From assembly GCA_021324945.1 (NCBI GenBank), contig JAJPID010000060.1, forward strand, positions 50,339-114,338: a stretch of DNA of 64,000 nucleotides, written 5' to 3'. The DNA comes from Lysobacterales bacterium (GTDB lineage Bacteria; Pseudomonadota; Gammaproteobacteria; Xanthomonadales; Rhodanobacteraceae). The notes below the pieces were generated by a model. That model saw only the letters and a list, made by a program, of their open reading frames with translations. It was not told where the DNA came from and made no database searches. Below, piece after piece: positions 49,842-61,715 of the stretch (positions are counted from its first letter, which is position 1; every line of letters starts with the position of its first letter). A program made the position numbers and the translations under genes.

Positions 49842-50359
49842 TTCGGCGCGCCTTTCATCTTCGCTGCCGCGCGCTGGATCGCAGCACGAACGCGCGGATA
49901 GCTGCCGCAACGGCACAGATTCTTGATGCCATCGATGTCGTCGTCGGACGGGTCGGGTTTGCGCGCCAGCAGGTCGACCGCGGCGATCAGCATGCCGGGC
50001 TGGCAATAGCCGCACAGGATCGCGTCCTCGTCGATCCAGGCTTGTTGCAGCGGATGCAGGCTGCCATCTGCTTGCGCGAGACCTTCGACGGTAGTGATGC
50101 GATGTCCTTGCAGTTTCTGCATCGGCAGTTCGCAGGCGCGCGCGAGTTTGCCGTCCACCAGCACGCTGCACGCGCCGCAGGTGGCGTCGTCGCAACCGTA
50201 CTTGCAGCCGGTCAAACGCAACACGTCGCGCAGGTACCACAGCAGCGGCATCGACGGATCGCCGGTGTGACGGAAATTTTCACGGTTGATGACGACATCG
50301 ATCCCGGGCCGGATCGGCTCGGGCGTGATGCCCGGATCGGTTTGCGGCAGTCGTGGCAT
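49838..50359 (-). CDS. (2Fe-2S)-binding subunit of aldehyde/isoquinoline oxidoreductase family
   Basis: ...LRLTGCKYGCDDATCGACSVLVDGKLARACELPMQKLQGHRITTVEGLAQ...CGYCQPGMLIAAVDLLARKPDPSDDDIDGIKNLCRCGSYPRVRAAI. Confidence 0.95.
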   Translation of the reverse strand: MPRLPQTDPGITPEPIRPGIDVVINRENFRHTGDPSMPLLWYLRDVLRLTGCKYGCDDATCGACSVLVDGKLARACELPMQKLQGHRITTVEGLAQADGSLHPLQQAWIDEDAILCGYCQPGMLIAAVDLLARKPDPSDDDIDGIKNLCRCGSYPRVRAAIQRAAAKMKGAPK

Positions 50360-50398
50360 CGCGCGATTGTATTCGCTGCGCGCGGCGGCGGATATGCG

Positions 50399-50578
50399 CT
50401 ATTCGTCGCCGCGATGCGCTTCGACGGTTGTGTTGCCGTCCACGTCGGCGCCGATAGTCAGCTCAATGGGTTGGCAGCAGACAGTGCAGTCCTCGATGCA
50501 GCGGTCGGCGCCGGCTTCGACGTGCACGTCGGTCGGCGCGCCGCAGTAGGGACAGGTCAGGGTGACGATGTCGGACAT
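50399..50578 (-). CDS. CPXCG motif-containing cysteine-rich protein (59 aa, absent from the ORF track)
   Basis: MSDIVTLTCPYCGAPTDVHVEAGADRCIEDCTVCCQPIELTIGADVDGNTTVEAHRGDE read from the minus strand. Confidence 0.9.
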   Translation of the reverse strand: MSDIVTLTCPYCGAPTDVHVEAGADRCIEDCTVCCQPIELTIGADVDGNTTVEAHRGDE

Positions 50579-50602
50579 CAGAAAATTATCGCAATGCCCG
50601 GC

Positions 50603-51850
50603 TCAGTCCGGCATGAACAACTCGATCACATCGTTGAGAAAGCGGCGGCCGAGTTCGGTGACCCGCAGGATTTTCGCATCGTCTTCCAGCCAGCCGCGCC
50701 GGCGTGCCTCGCGCAATGGTGCTTCGATGGTTTTCAGCGACAGGCCCGTGCGTCTCGAAAATTCCTCGATCACCGTGCCATCGGTCAGGCGAAGCGCGTT
50801 CAACATGTATTCGAAAGGCATTTCCTCGGGCGCGACTCGTGCATCGCCACCGATGCGCGCCGGCGTATCGGCCTTTTCCAGATAAGCGCGCGGGTGTTTG
50901 ATCTTCCAGCGGCGTTGGATGTTCAAAATCGCGGATGCACCCGGTCCGCGGCCACCGGTCTGTGCTCTCGTGATCTTCCCGTGCGCGCCAGCTCCGATGC
51001 CGATGTAGTCCCCGAACGCCCAGTAATTCAAGTTGTGCGCGCAACGCCTGCCGTCGCGTGCGTGAGCGGACACCTCGTATTGCGCATAACCGGCTTGCGC
51101 GAGCTTTGTCTGACAGGCTTCCTGCATCATCCAGCCGGCATCGTCGTCCGGCAGCGGCGGCGGGTTGGCCGCGAAGGCCGTGTTCGGTTCCAGCGTCAAT
51201 TGATAATGCGAAATATGCGCCGGCGCCAATGCGATCGCGCGCTCGATGTCGGCCAGCGCGCCCTGCAAGCTCTGATCCGGCAACGCATACATCAAATCGA
51301 GATTGAGATTGTCGAAGCCGGCGTCTTGCGCGAGCTTGACCGCGTCCTCCGCTTCGCTCGCGGAGTGGATGCGCCCCAATGCACGCAGCTTTTCGTTGTC
51401 GAAACTCTGGATGCCGAAAGAGATGCGATTGACGCCTGCGCGCAAGTAACCGTCAAAACGGCCGTGCTCAACCGTGCCCGGATTGGCTTCCAGCGTGATT
51501 TCGCACCCATCCGCTAAGTTCAATCGTGCGGATGCGCCGTCCAGAATCTCCGCGATCGCTTCTGGAGGAAACAGGCTGGGCGTACCGCCGCCGAAAAAAA
51601 CGCTCATGATTTCACGACTCGTTATTGCGTCGCCGAAGTCGCGTAGATCGCCATCCAGATCGGCTAATAACGCGCTTACGTAGTCGTGCACCGGCAACTC
51701 CCCGCGAAGGCCGTGCGAATTGAAATCGCAATACGGACACTTGCGCACGCACCAGGGGATGTGGATGTAGAGGGCGAGCGGGATGGTCGTGAGTCGTGAG
51801 CCGCGAGCCTTGAGCCGATCGGAAAACCCGATGTTCGTTTCACGGTTCAC
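50603..51850 (-). CDS. hemW: HemW-like radical SAM protein
   Basis: LALYIHIPWCVRKCPYCDFNSHGL...SVFFGGGTPSLFPPEAIAEIL; GTG start lies inside a heptad repeat. Confidence 0.93.
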   Translation of the reverse strand: MNRETNIGFSDRLKARGSRLTTIPLALYIHIPWCVRKCPYCDFNSHGLRGELPVHDYVSALLADLDGDLRDFGDAITSREIMSVFFGGGTPSLFPPEAIAEILDGASARLNLADGCEITLEANPGTVEHGRFDGYLRAGVNRISFGIQSFDNEKLRALGRIHSASEAEDAVKLAQDAGFDNLNLDLMYALPDQSLQGALADIERAIALAPAHISHYQLTLEPNTAFAANPPPLPDDDAGWMMQEACQTKLAQAGYAQYEVSAHARDGRRCAHNLNYWAFGDYIGIGAGAHGKITRAQTGGRGPGASAILNIQRRWKIKHPRAYLEKADTPARIGGDARVAPEEMPFEYMLNALRLTDGTVIEEFSRRTGLSLKTIEAPLREARRRGWLEDDAKILRVTELGRRFLNDVIELFMPD

Positions 51851-51864
51851 GGCTGACGGTTCGC
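51789..51864. repeat. inverted heptad-repeat hairpin (hemW/rdgB junction)
   Basis: GTGAGTC GTGAGCC GCGAGCC TTGAGCC - GATCGG aaaa CCCGATG... - GTTTCAC GGTTCAC GGCTGAC GGTTCGC. Confidence 0.85.
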
Positions 51865-52515
51865 ATCGAGCACTTCGCGCAGCCTCGCCAACGCTTTTCC
51901 ACGATGGCTGATCCGGTTTTTCAAACCCGGATCGAGTTCCGCCGCGCTCGCTCCATTGCCATCATCGGGCAGGAACACCGGGTCGTAACCGAACCCGCGC
52001 TCGCCGCGCGGGGCGTGCAGGATGCGGCCATGCCAGCGCGCGTGTGCGATCAGCGGATCGGGATCATCGCCGGATCGCAGCAACGCCAACACGCAGACGA
52101 AGTACGCGCCACGCTTGTCGCCCGGCACTGAATTCAATTCGCACAAGAGCTTTTCGATGTTCGCCCGCGCGTTGCCGTGCGTGCCCGCATAACGCGCCGA
52201 ATACAGCCCCGGTGCGCCGTCCAGCGCGTCCACGCACAGTCCGGAGTCATCGCCGAGTGCAGGCAAACCCGATGCGCTCGCCGCATGCCGCGCTTTCAGA
52301 ATCGCGTTCTCGATGAAAGTCAGGCCGGTTTCTTCCGCATCATCGATGCCGAGTTGCGATTGCGCGATCAGTCCGACGCCCGAGCCTTGCAACAACTCGC
52401 GCAATTCAGCGAGCTTGCCGGCGTTGCCGCTGGCAAGCACAAGCCGTGAACCGCGAACCGTGAACCGTGAACCGGCAGAGGGGGTATTGCATTGCTCTTG
52501 AGTTTGACGGTTCAC
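51847..52515 (-). CDS. rdgB: RdgB/HAM1 family non-canonical purine NTP pyrophosphatase
   Basis: ...RLVLASGNAGKLAELRELLQGSGVGLIAQSQLGIDDAEETGLTFIENAILKARHAA...LPALGDDSGLCVDAL. Confidence 0.96.
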   Translation of the reverse strand: MNRQTQEQCNTPSAGSRFTVRGSRLVLASGNAGKLAELRELLQGSGVGLIAQSQLGIDDAEETGLTFIENAILKARHAASASGLPALGDDSGLCVDALDGAPGLYSARYAGTHGNARANIEKLLCELNSVPGDKRGAYFVCVLALLRSGDDPDPLIAHARWHGRILHAPRGERGFGYDPVFLPDDGNGASAAELDPGLKNRISHRGKALARLREVLDANRQP

Positions 52516-52529
52516 GGCCGACGGCTCAC
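52446..52529. repeat. inverted heptad repeats (rdgB 5' end / rph 3' end)
   Basis: GTGAACC GCGAACC GTGAACC GTGAACC ... GTTTGAC GGTTCAC GGCCGAC GGCTCAC. Confidence 0.85.
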
Positions 52530-53257
52530 GGTGTTGCCAGCGCCTCGCGCTGCAACGCGATCAACTCGCCGATGCCTTTCTGCGCCAACGCCAGCATGGC
52601 ATCCAGTTCCTCGCGCCGGAACGCATGGCCTTCCGCTGTTCCCTGCAATTCGATGAAGCCGCCGCCGTCGTTCATCACGATGTTCATGTCGGTGTCGCAG
52701 GCGCTATCTTCGGTGTAATCGAGATCCAGCACCGGTACGCCGCGATGCACACCCACCGACACCGCTGCCACCGCGCCGTGCACTGGATTGCGCTTCAGTC
52801 CTTCGCGCTTCATCACGAGATCGATCGCGTCCACCAGCGCGACGTAGGCGCCGGTGATCGCCGCGCAACGCGTGCCGCCATCGGCCTGCAGGACATCGCA
52901 ATCCAGCGTGATCACGCGTTCGCCGAGCGCCGCGCGATCGACGCAGGCGCGCAAACTGCGTCCGATCAATCGCTGAATTTCCATGCTGCGCCCGCCCTGG
53001 CCGCCGCGCACCGCTTCGCGCTGCGTGCGTTCGGACGTGGCGCGCGGCAACATGCCGTACTCGGCCGTGACCCAGCCCTCACCTTTGCCGCGCAGCCACA
53101 GCGGCACGCGTTCTTCTACCGTCGCCGTGCACAGCACGCGCGTATCGCCGAAAGCGATCAGCACCGAACCCTCAGCATGCTTGGTGTAACGGCGTTCGAT
53201 CTTGACCTTCCGCAACTGGTCGGGCGCGCGGCCGGAAGGGCGGGTAGGGGTGACCAT
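52526..53257 (-). CDS. rph: ribonuclease PH
   Basis: [104 protein letters not shown]. Confidence 0.98.
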   Translation of the reverse strand: MVTPTRPSGRAPDQLRKVKIERRYTKHAEGSVLIAFGDTRVLCTATVEERVPLWLRGKGEGWVTAEYGMLPRATSERTQREAVRGGQGGRSMEIQRLIGRSLRACVDRAALGERVITLDCDVLQADGGTRCAAITGAYVALVDAIDLVMKREGLKRNPVHGAVAAVSVGVHRGVPVLDLDYTEDSACDTDMNIVMNDGGGFIELQGTAEGHAFRREELDAMLALAQKGIGELIALQREALATP

Positions 53258-53304
53258 GGTGCCTTTGAACTGCGACAGGGATTCTCAAGTGTAGTGGTTC
53301 GGGC

Positions 53305-53406
53305 CTGACTTGTGACTTGTGACTTTTGAGTAGTGAGTAGTGAGTAGTGAGTAGTGAGTAGTGACAGCTGGTGCCACCCACTCACTACTCACCGCTCACC
53401 ACTCAC
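53305..53406. repeat. inverted heptad repeats in rph-yicC divergent intergenic region
   Basis: CTGACTT GTGACTT GTGACTT TTGAGTA (GTGAGTA)x4 GTGACAG ... CACTCAC TACTCAC CGCTCAC CACTCAC. Confidence 0.9.
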
Positions 53407-53443
53407 TGGCATACTGCGCGCTCGCATTGCGCTGGGTGAACCC

Positions 53444-54304
53444 ATGATCCGCAGCATGACCGCTTATGCCAACGCGGAAAGCACCACTGCGCAGGGCTGG
53501 CTCGCCTGCGAGGTACGCGCGGTCAATCATCGTTTTCTGGAGACGAGCGTGCGCCTGCCGGACGAATTGCGCACGCTGGAACCCGCGTTGCGCGAGCGCA
53601 TCAGCGCGCGCGTCTCGCGTGGCAAGCTGGATGTGGCGCTCCGCTATCGTCCGCCGTCGTCCGCCGCCGACCTGCTGCTCGATCCGCGTGCGGCGGAACA
53701 ACTGTCGGCGCTCGCGCTGGAACTGCGCGCACGCTTTCCGCAACTGGCCACCGATTTCGCCACGCTGCTCGGCTGGCCCGGGTTACTGGTGAAGCCAGAG
53801 CTGGATCAAGCCGGCCTGACGCAAGCCGCGCTGGCGTTGCTGGAGCGCACGCTGGATGAATTCGTCGCTGGACGCGAACGCGAGGGCGGAAAGCTCGCCG
53901 CCGCCATCCGCGAGCGCCTCGACGGCATCGAAAAACTCGTCGCCGAAGTGCGCACGCTGCTGCCTGAAATCCGCGCCGCGTTGCGTGCACGGATCGAAGC
54001 GCGTCTGCTGGAATTGCAGCAGACAGCGGATCCAGGGCGGCTGGAACAGGAACTGGTGCTGCAGCTCTCGCGCATGGACGTGGACGAAGAACTGGATCGC
54101 CTCGACGCGCACGTGCACGAAGCCCGCCGGGTGTTGCAACTCGCCGAACCGGTCGGCCGCCGTCTGGATTTCCTGATGCAGGAATTCAATCGCGAAGCCA
54201 ACACGCTCGGCTCCAAATCCGTCGACGCGCGCGCCACCCGCGCGGTGCTGGAAATGAAGGTGCTGATCGAGCAGATGCGCGAGCAGGTGCAGAACATCGA
54301 ATGA
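53444..54304 (+). CDS. yicC: YicC family protein
   Basis: MIRSMTAYANAESTTAQGWLACEVRAVNHRFLETSVRLPDELRTLEPALRERISARVSRGKLDVALRY...FLMQEFNREANTLGSKSVD. Confidence 0.95.
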   Translation: MIRSMTAYANAESTTAQGWLACEVRAVNHRFLETSVRLPDELRTLEPALRERISARVSRGKLDVALRYRPPSSAADLLLDPRAAEQLSALALELRARFPQLATDFATLLGWPGLLVKPELDQAGLTQAALALLERTLDEFVAGREREGGKLAAAIRERLDGIEKLVAEVRTLLPEIRAALRARIEARLLELQQTADPGRLEQELVLQLSRMDVDEELDRLDAHVHEARRVLQLAEPVGRRLDFLMQEFNREANTLGSKSVDARATRAVLEMKVLIEQMREQVQNIE

Positions 54305-54930
54305 GCGCCGCACATGAGACCGGCACGTTGTTCATCGTCGCCGCGCCGTCGGGCGCGGGCAAATCGACGCTCGTGAACGCACTGCTGGCACGGGAACCCG
54401 AAATCACGTTGTCGATTTCGCACACTACGCGCCCGCGGAGAACGGGCGAGAGCGAAGGCCGTCATTACCACTTCGTCGATCGTGCGATGTTCCAGCGTGA
54501 ACTCGCGGCGGGGCAATTCCTGGAACACGCGGAAGTGTTCGGCAATCTCTACGGCACTTCGCGCAGCGCGGTGGAACCACTGCTTGCGCGCGGGCGCGAC
54601 GTGTTGTTGGAAATCGACTGGCAGGGCGCGCGACAGGTGCGCGCGGCGAAACCCGATTGCGTGTCGATCTTCATCCTGCCGCCGTCGCGCGCGGAACTGG
54701 AGCGCCGGCTGCGCGCGCGCGCCACCGATTCGGAAAGCACGATCGCGCGCCGCCTGGCCGCCTCGCGCGAGGAAATTTCCCACGCCGGCGAATTCGATTA
54801 CATCGTCGTCAACGACGATTTCGACAAGGCGCTGGCGCAACTGCAAGCGATCGTGCGCGCCGTGCGCGCGGGCCGCACGCTGGACTGCGAGCGGCACGAG
54901 AAACTGATCGAGCAGTTGCTGGCGGAATAG
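54301..54930 (+). CDS. gmk: guanylate kinase
   Basis: GTLFIVAAPSGAGKSTLVNALLAREPEITLSISHTTRPRRTGESEGRHYHFVDRAMFQRELAAGQFLEHAEVFGNLYGTSR. Confidence 0.97.
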   Translation: MSAAHETGTLFIVAAPSGAGKSTLVNALLAREPEITLSISHTTRPRRTGESEGRHYHFVDRAMFQRELAAGQFLEHAEVFGNLYGTSRSAVEPLLARGRDVLLEIDWQGARQVRAAKPDCVSIFILPPSRAELERRLRARATDSESTIARRLAASREEISHAGEFDYIVVNDDFDKALAQLQAIVRAVRAGRTLDCERHEKLIEQLLAE

Positions 54931-55165
54931 CGCGACTCGGATTCTTTATCGTCCTTCTGGGCTGCGGAACGGGCGATCCGGAATCCGGCTTGTGCTCTTC
55001 TATCCTAGAACTGCAACATGAGCTGGATTACACGCGCCATCCAGGGCGCTCGCCTTCGGTCGTCTTCGATGTTGGCGTTTACAGTCCTGCAAACGCAATC
55101 CGGGTTCCATCGCCGGGCGGCGCTGGCTTCGAAATGACGTCAGTGCCGATCCGGCACCGCCACCC

Positions 55166-55738
55166 TCAAAAACTCAACCACCAGCAGCCGCCGCGCCGCA
55201 TCACGCCGAAGCTGCGCGATGACGGGACATCGTCACCACGCGGTTGCGTCAGCACGGTGATGCCGGTGGGATTCGGCGCGGCGTAATCGGCATCGCCGGG
55301 CTGTGCGCCGGAAGGATCGGTGGCTCCATCGAACTGGATGCCGGCGAGCGGCTGTTGCAACCAGCGCTTGAATTCGCGCAGGCGCGCATTGGCGCTGCTG
55401 CGGTCGTAACCTCGCCAGTCGATCAGGCCCGCGAGCGCATTCGGGTCGTCGCTGTTGAATGCCAACGCGATTCGGTCGCGCAACGCTTGCGGAGAACTTG
55501 GACAACCGGTGGCCGCCAGTTGCACAGTGTCGATGCCGGTGACGCCGCCGGAAGCAGCCGGTGCGACGCCGTTGGCGTAATTGGCTGCGTCCAACGACTG
55601 CTCCTGCGTACCGCAGGGCTGATCGGTGAACACGAGTTCGCCATCGGCGCCCAGGCAGCGGTGCACTTGCGCGTGCGCGGTATGTGCGATGCACAGAATC
55701 GCGAACGCGACGAGTGGGAGCAAAAGCCGGATGTGCAT
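55166..55738 (-). CDS. DUF4124-domain exported protein
   Basis: MHIRLLLPLVAFAILCIAHTAHAQVHRCLGADGELVFTDQPCGTQEQ. Confidence 0.75.
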   Translation of the reverse strand: MHIRLLLPLVAFAILCIAHTAHAQVHRCLGADGELVFTDQPCGTQEQSLDAANYANGVAPAASGGVTGIDTVQLAATGCPSSPQALRDRIALAFNSDDPNALAGLIDWRGYDRSSANARLREFKRWLQQPLAGIQFDGATDPSGAQPGDADYAAPNPTGITVLTQPRGDDVPSSRSFGVMRRGGCWWLSF

Positions 55739-55843
55739 TCTTGCAGTGTAGCCTCGATCCATGAAACTAAACCGAATATTCGTCCTTATTCCGGAACGCC
55801 GTCGCGCAGCATCCCGAATGGAATCTCCGTTCTCACTGTTGCG

Positions 55844-56671
55844 TTAGCTTTGCAACCTCTCCATCACCGCCATAGTCGCGCGCGCGCGGTTGATCGTGTA
55901 GACGTGCAGGGCCGGCGCGCCACCTGCGAGCAGCCGTTGACATAATGCTGCGACGATATCGGCGCCGAATTCGCGGATGGAATCGGCGTCGTCTCCATAG
56001 GCCGCCATGCGTTTCGATATCCAGCGCGGGATTTCCGCGCCGCACAGATCGGAGAACCGCCGCAACTGTGCGAAGTTGGCAATCGGCATCACCCCCGGCA
56101 CGATCGGAACCTCGACGCCGAGCTTGTGCGCTTCATCGACGAAACGGAAATACGCATCGGCGTTGTAGAAATACTGGGTGATCGCGCCATCCGCGCCGGC
56201 GTCGATCTTGGCCTTGAAGTGCTTCAGGTCCGATTGCGCATGTTCGGACTGCGGATGGCATTCTGGATAGCAGGCGACCTCAATGTGGAAGAAACCGTCG
56301 TGCTCACGGCGGATGAAATCCACCAGTTCCGACGCATAGCGAAAATCGCCAGGCGTGGCCATACCCGAAGGTAGGTCCCCGCGCAGCGCGACGATGCGTT
56401 TGCAGCCCATCGCCTTGTAGCGCTCCAGCAGCGCGCCGATCTCCTCACGTGAGCCGCCCATGCAGGAGACATGCGGCGCGACTTCCAACTCATGTGCCTC
56501 GCGCAGGTGTTGCACCGTGCGCGGCGTATGCGTCAGCGTCGAACCGCCCGCGCCGAAGGTCACGCTCACATACTCGGGCGCCAGTGCCTTCAACCGCGGC
56601 AGCGCGCGCTCGAGCTGCGCACGCTGCTCTTCGGTCTTGGGGGGGAAGAATTCGAGCGAGATCGGCACCAT
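55844..56671 (-). CDS. metF: methylenetetrahydrofolate reductase
   Basis: MVPISLEFFPPKTEEQRAQLERALPRLKALAPEYVSVTFGAGGSTLTHTPRTVQHLREAHELEVAPHVSCMGGSREEI. Confidence 0.96.
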   Translation of the reverse strand: MVPISLEFFPPKTEEQRAQLERALPRLKALAPEYVSVTFGAGGSTLTHTPRTVQHLREAHELEVAPHVSCMGGSREEIGALLERYKAMGCKRIVALRGDLPSGMATPGDFRYASELVDFIRREHDGFFHIEVACYPECHPQSEHAQSDLKHFKAKIDAGADGAITQYFYNADAYFRFVDEAHKLGVEVPIVPGVMPIANFAQLRRFSDLCGAEIPRWISKRMAAYGDDADSIREFGADIVAALCQRLLAGGAPALHVYTINRARATMAVMERLQS

Positions 56672-56673
56672 GC

Positions 56674-58098
<1,425 letters not shown>

Positions 58099-58112
58099 GA
58101 GAGTTCTCCGGT

Positions 58113-58182
58113 TGAACGGGCGCCGTTGCAGGATGGAAAGCCGAGCCTCACTGCACGCAGGCAGTTGCAACGCCCCTCGGCG
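58113..58182 (-). ncRNA. SAH riboswitch in ahcY 5'UTR
   Basis: Minus strand CGCCGAGGGGCGTTGCAACTGCCTGCGTGCAGTGAGGCTCGGCTTTCCATCCTGCAACGGCGCCCG: CCGAGGGGCGYTGC, GAGGCTCGG and AACGGCGC blocks in canonical order directly upstream of ahcY. Confidence 0.92.
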
Positions 58183-58193
58183 GACGAGCGGCG

Positions 58194-58227
58194 ATTATAT
58201 ATCTTTCCGTCGCGATGAAAAGATGAA
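58194..58227 (-). promoter_or_regulatory. ahcY promoter (-10 TATAAT) with upstream direct repeat TTCATCTTTTCATC
   Basis: Minus strand TTCATCTTTTCATCGCGACGGAAAGATATATAATCG. Confidence 0.65.
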
Positions 58228-58516
58228 TAATGGTTGCATCGGCACGGCGCGGCGCCGGGATTCGAACCGGATAATGGTGGAGACCCTACCCGTGGCATCT
58301 CGAACGCGCGCGGCAATCATTGCGATCTTGCATGGCGCGATCTGGAAAAACGCGGGGCTGGCTGGGTGGCCGCGCGTGGCAATCGCTGCGCGCCGGGCTG
58401 GCGGCGCACGGTGAATGGGTGAAGCGATTCGAAAAATTCGCCAAACTGAAATGAAACGAGCCGCGTGCGCGGCCCGTTGGGTCGCCTGCACGCAGGCTGG
58501 CCATTCTTGCGATCAT

Positions 58517-58563
58517 CCCTAATCGCAAAGATCAAAAAGCCGCCATCCGTGGCTGCACTTTTT
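58517..58563 (-). repeat. dispersed hairpin element copy Y (possible metK terminator)
   Basis: CCCTAATCGCAAAGATCAAAAA-GCCGCC-atccgt-GGCTGC-ACTTTTT; just past the metK stop. Confidence 0.65.
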
Positions 58564-58566
58564 CAA

Positions 58567-59802
<1,236 letters not shown>

Positions 59803-59823
59803 CGTGGCTCTGCTCCCATGGGA

Positions 59824-59853
59824 ATTATCCCTTTATACGGATGGAAGGATGAA
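59824..59853 (-). promoter_or_regulatory. metK promoter region with TTCATCCTTCCATC direct repeat
   Basis: Minus strand TTCATCCTTCCATCCGTATAAAGGGATAAT; 12/14 identical to the ahcY motif. Confidence 0.55.
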
Positions 59854-59971
59854 CGAAGCCGGCCATGATACAGGTGACGAGGATGGTTTGGTAGGCGCGA
59901 GCTGCGCCGGGGCTCACGCAACGGATCCCGTCCCTTGATGAGAGAGCGGCGGGGGGAGGGCTTGAGGAACA

Positions 59972-60970
59972 TCACGCCGCTGCGGCGAACTCCGCTTCCG
60001 CTCCGATTTGCAGCGCCTCGAAATATTCTCGCGTCAGGCGCAGTTGCTCGTGCGCGGTTTCCGCAGCATTAACCACGGCACGAAAGCTCGCGTTTTCGGA
60101 ACGATCTTTCGCATACCAGCCCAAATGTTTGCGCGCGATGCGCACGCCCACGTGCTCGCCGTAGAACGCGTACAGCGCGTGCAGATGTCCGAGCAGGATG
60201 TCGCACACCTCGCGCACATCCGGTTCGGGCGGCAACTCCCCGGTGGACAAATAGTGCGCGACCTCGCGGAAGATCCACGGTCGGCCTTGCGCCGGGCGGC
60301 CGATCATCACGGCATCGCATTTCGTATGATTGAGCACGAACCGCGCTTTCGCTGGCGAGTCGATGTCGCCGTTGGCGATCACCGGAATCGAAACGCTCGC
60401 CTTCACTGCGGCGATGGTCTCATATTCGGCTTCGCCTTCGTACTTGTCCGCGCGCGTGCGGCCGTGCACGGTGAGCGCAGCGATGCCGCAATCCTGCGCG
60501 ATGCGCGCGATACTCAACGCGTTCCTGTGTTCGCGGTCCCAGCCAGTGCGGATCTTCAGCGTCACCGGCACGTCGACGGCGCGCACCACGGCGGCACAGA
60601 TGCGCGCGACCAATGGCTCGTCCTGCAGCAGCGCCGAACCTGCCCAGACGTTGCAGACCTTCTTCGCCGGGCAGCCCATGTTGATGTCGATGATCTGCGC
60701 GCCGTTGGCGGCGTTATAGCGCGCGGCCTCCGCCAGCATCGCTGGATCGTAGCCTGCGATCTGCACCGAAACCGGATCGGGTTCACCCGCATGATCCATA
60801 CGCCGCAGCGATTTGGTCGTGTTCCACAGGCCCGGATCGGCCGTGGTCATCTCCGACACAGCGAGGCCCGCGCCGAGCTTCTTGCAGAGCTGGCGGAACG
60901 GCTTGTCGGTCACACCCGCCATCGGCGCGAGGATCACCCGCGGCTCGATCGAATAAGTCCCGATACGCAT
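59972..60970 (-). CDS. dusB: tRNA-dihydrouridine synthase B
   Basis: MRIGTYSIEPRVILAPMAGVTDKPFRQLCKKLGAGLAVSEMTTADPGLWNT...GAQIIDINMGCPAKKVCNVWAGSALLQDEPLV. Confidence 0.96.
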   Translation of the reverse strand: MRIGTYSIEPRVILAPMAGVTDKPFRQLCKKLGAGLAVSEMTTADPGLWNTTKSLRRMDHAGEPDPVSVQIAGYDPAMLAEAARYNAANGAQIIDINMGCPAKKVCNVWAGSALLQDEPLVARICAAVVRAVDVPVTLKIRTGWDREHRNALSIARIAQDCGIAALTVHGRTRADKYEGEAEYETIAAVKASVSIPVIANGDIDSPAKARFVLNHTKCDAVMIGRPAQGRPWIFREVAHYLSTGELPPEPDVREVCDILLGHLHALYAFYGEHVGVRIARKHLGWYAKDRSENASFRAVVNAAETAHEQLRLTREYFEALQIGAEAEFAAAA

Positions 60971-61133
60971 GGCATGCAAGTTTACATTGCGCCGCGGCGA
61001 TGGCTTGCCGTTAGCAAGAGATCGTACATTGCAGCAAGAGTGGACCATGGCCGGCTGCGATCAGGTTGCCGTCCCGCGGGTGGTCACGGCGTTGCTGTCG
61101 CACGCTGGAGACCCGCAACGCGCGGGTTGAAAC

Positions 61134-61715
61134 TCAGGGCGTTTCTGCGACGGCCTGCGCGGCCTGACGCTGTGAGCGCAGCAAGGCTTGCATTTCCGCC
61201 GGCGTCTTCAACTTCGCACCGCGGAAATACCACACACGCAATTCGAGTCCGCGCGGACTGACGCCGATGTACGAAAAGCCGGTGCCCGGCCAGTACGCCC
61301 AACGCAGCGTGTCTGCAAAACCTTCGTTTTCCAGTTCCAGCAGCACGCCGATGCAGGGATAGCCATTCGCGCGCGCATAATCCTCCAGAGTTTTTTGCGT
61401 GTAGCGCAGCAGCGGCCGCACCAGTTTACCGGAACGCCATTTCTTGCCGACGAAACAGCGGTAGTAGTACATCGGCTGACCCAACCGCGGCAGGATCTTC
61501 GGCGAGGCGGTGGAGACCGCGGCCAATTGGCCGTTTTCGTCCAGCACGTGCGCGACCACTTCGTTCAAGCGCTGCGTGGCGCGCTCGCCCTCCACGTTGG
61601 CCTGCTCGCGCAACCAGAACGCGCGGATGGTTTCGCCCATCGCGGGATCGAGTTGCTTCCAATCGTTGATGTATTGATAGGCGTGCTGGTCTGACATGCT
61701 GTTCCCCGGGTTCAA
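61134..61715 (-). CDS. conserved hypothetical protein (start may be ATG at 61697)
   Basis: MSDQHAYQYINDWKQLDPAMGETIRAFWLREQANVEGERATQRLNEVVAHVLDENGQLAAVSTASPKILPRLGQPMYYYRCFVGKKWRSGKLVRPLL. Confidence 0.7.
   Translation of the reverse strand: MNPGNSMSDQHAYQYINDWKQLDPAMGETIRAFWLREQANVEGERATQRLNEVVAHVLDENGQLAAVSTASPKILPRLGQPMYYYRCFVGKKWRSGKLVRPLLRYTQKTLEDYARANGYPCIGVLLELENEGFADTLRWAYWPGTGFSYIGVSPRGLELRVWYFRGAKLKTPAEMQALLRSQRQAAQAVAETP

Noticed and set aside
58254-58270. T-arm-like GCCGGGATTCGAACCGG suggesting a tRNA on the minus strand
   Set aside because: No matching acceptor stem, D-arm or anticodon arm could be built upstream, and the T-stem itself is imperfect
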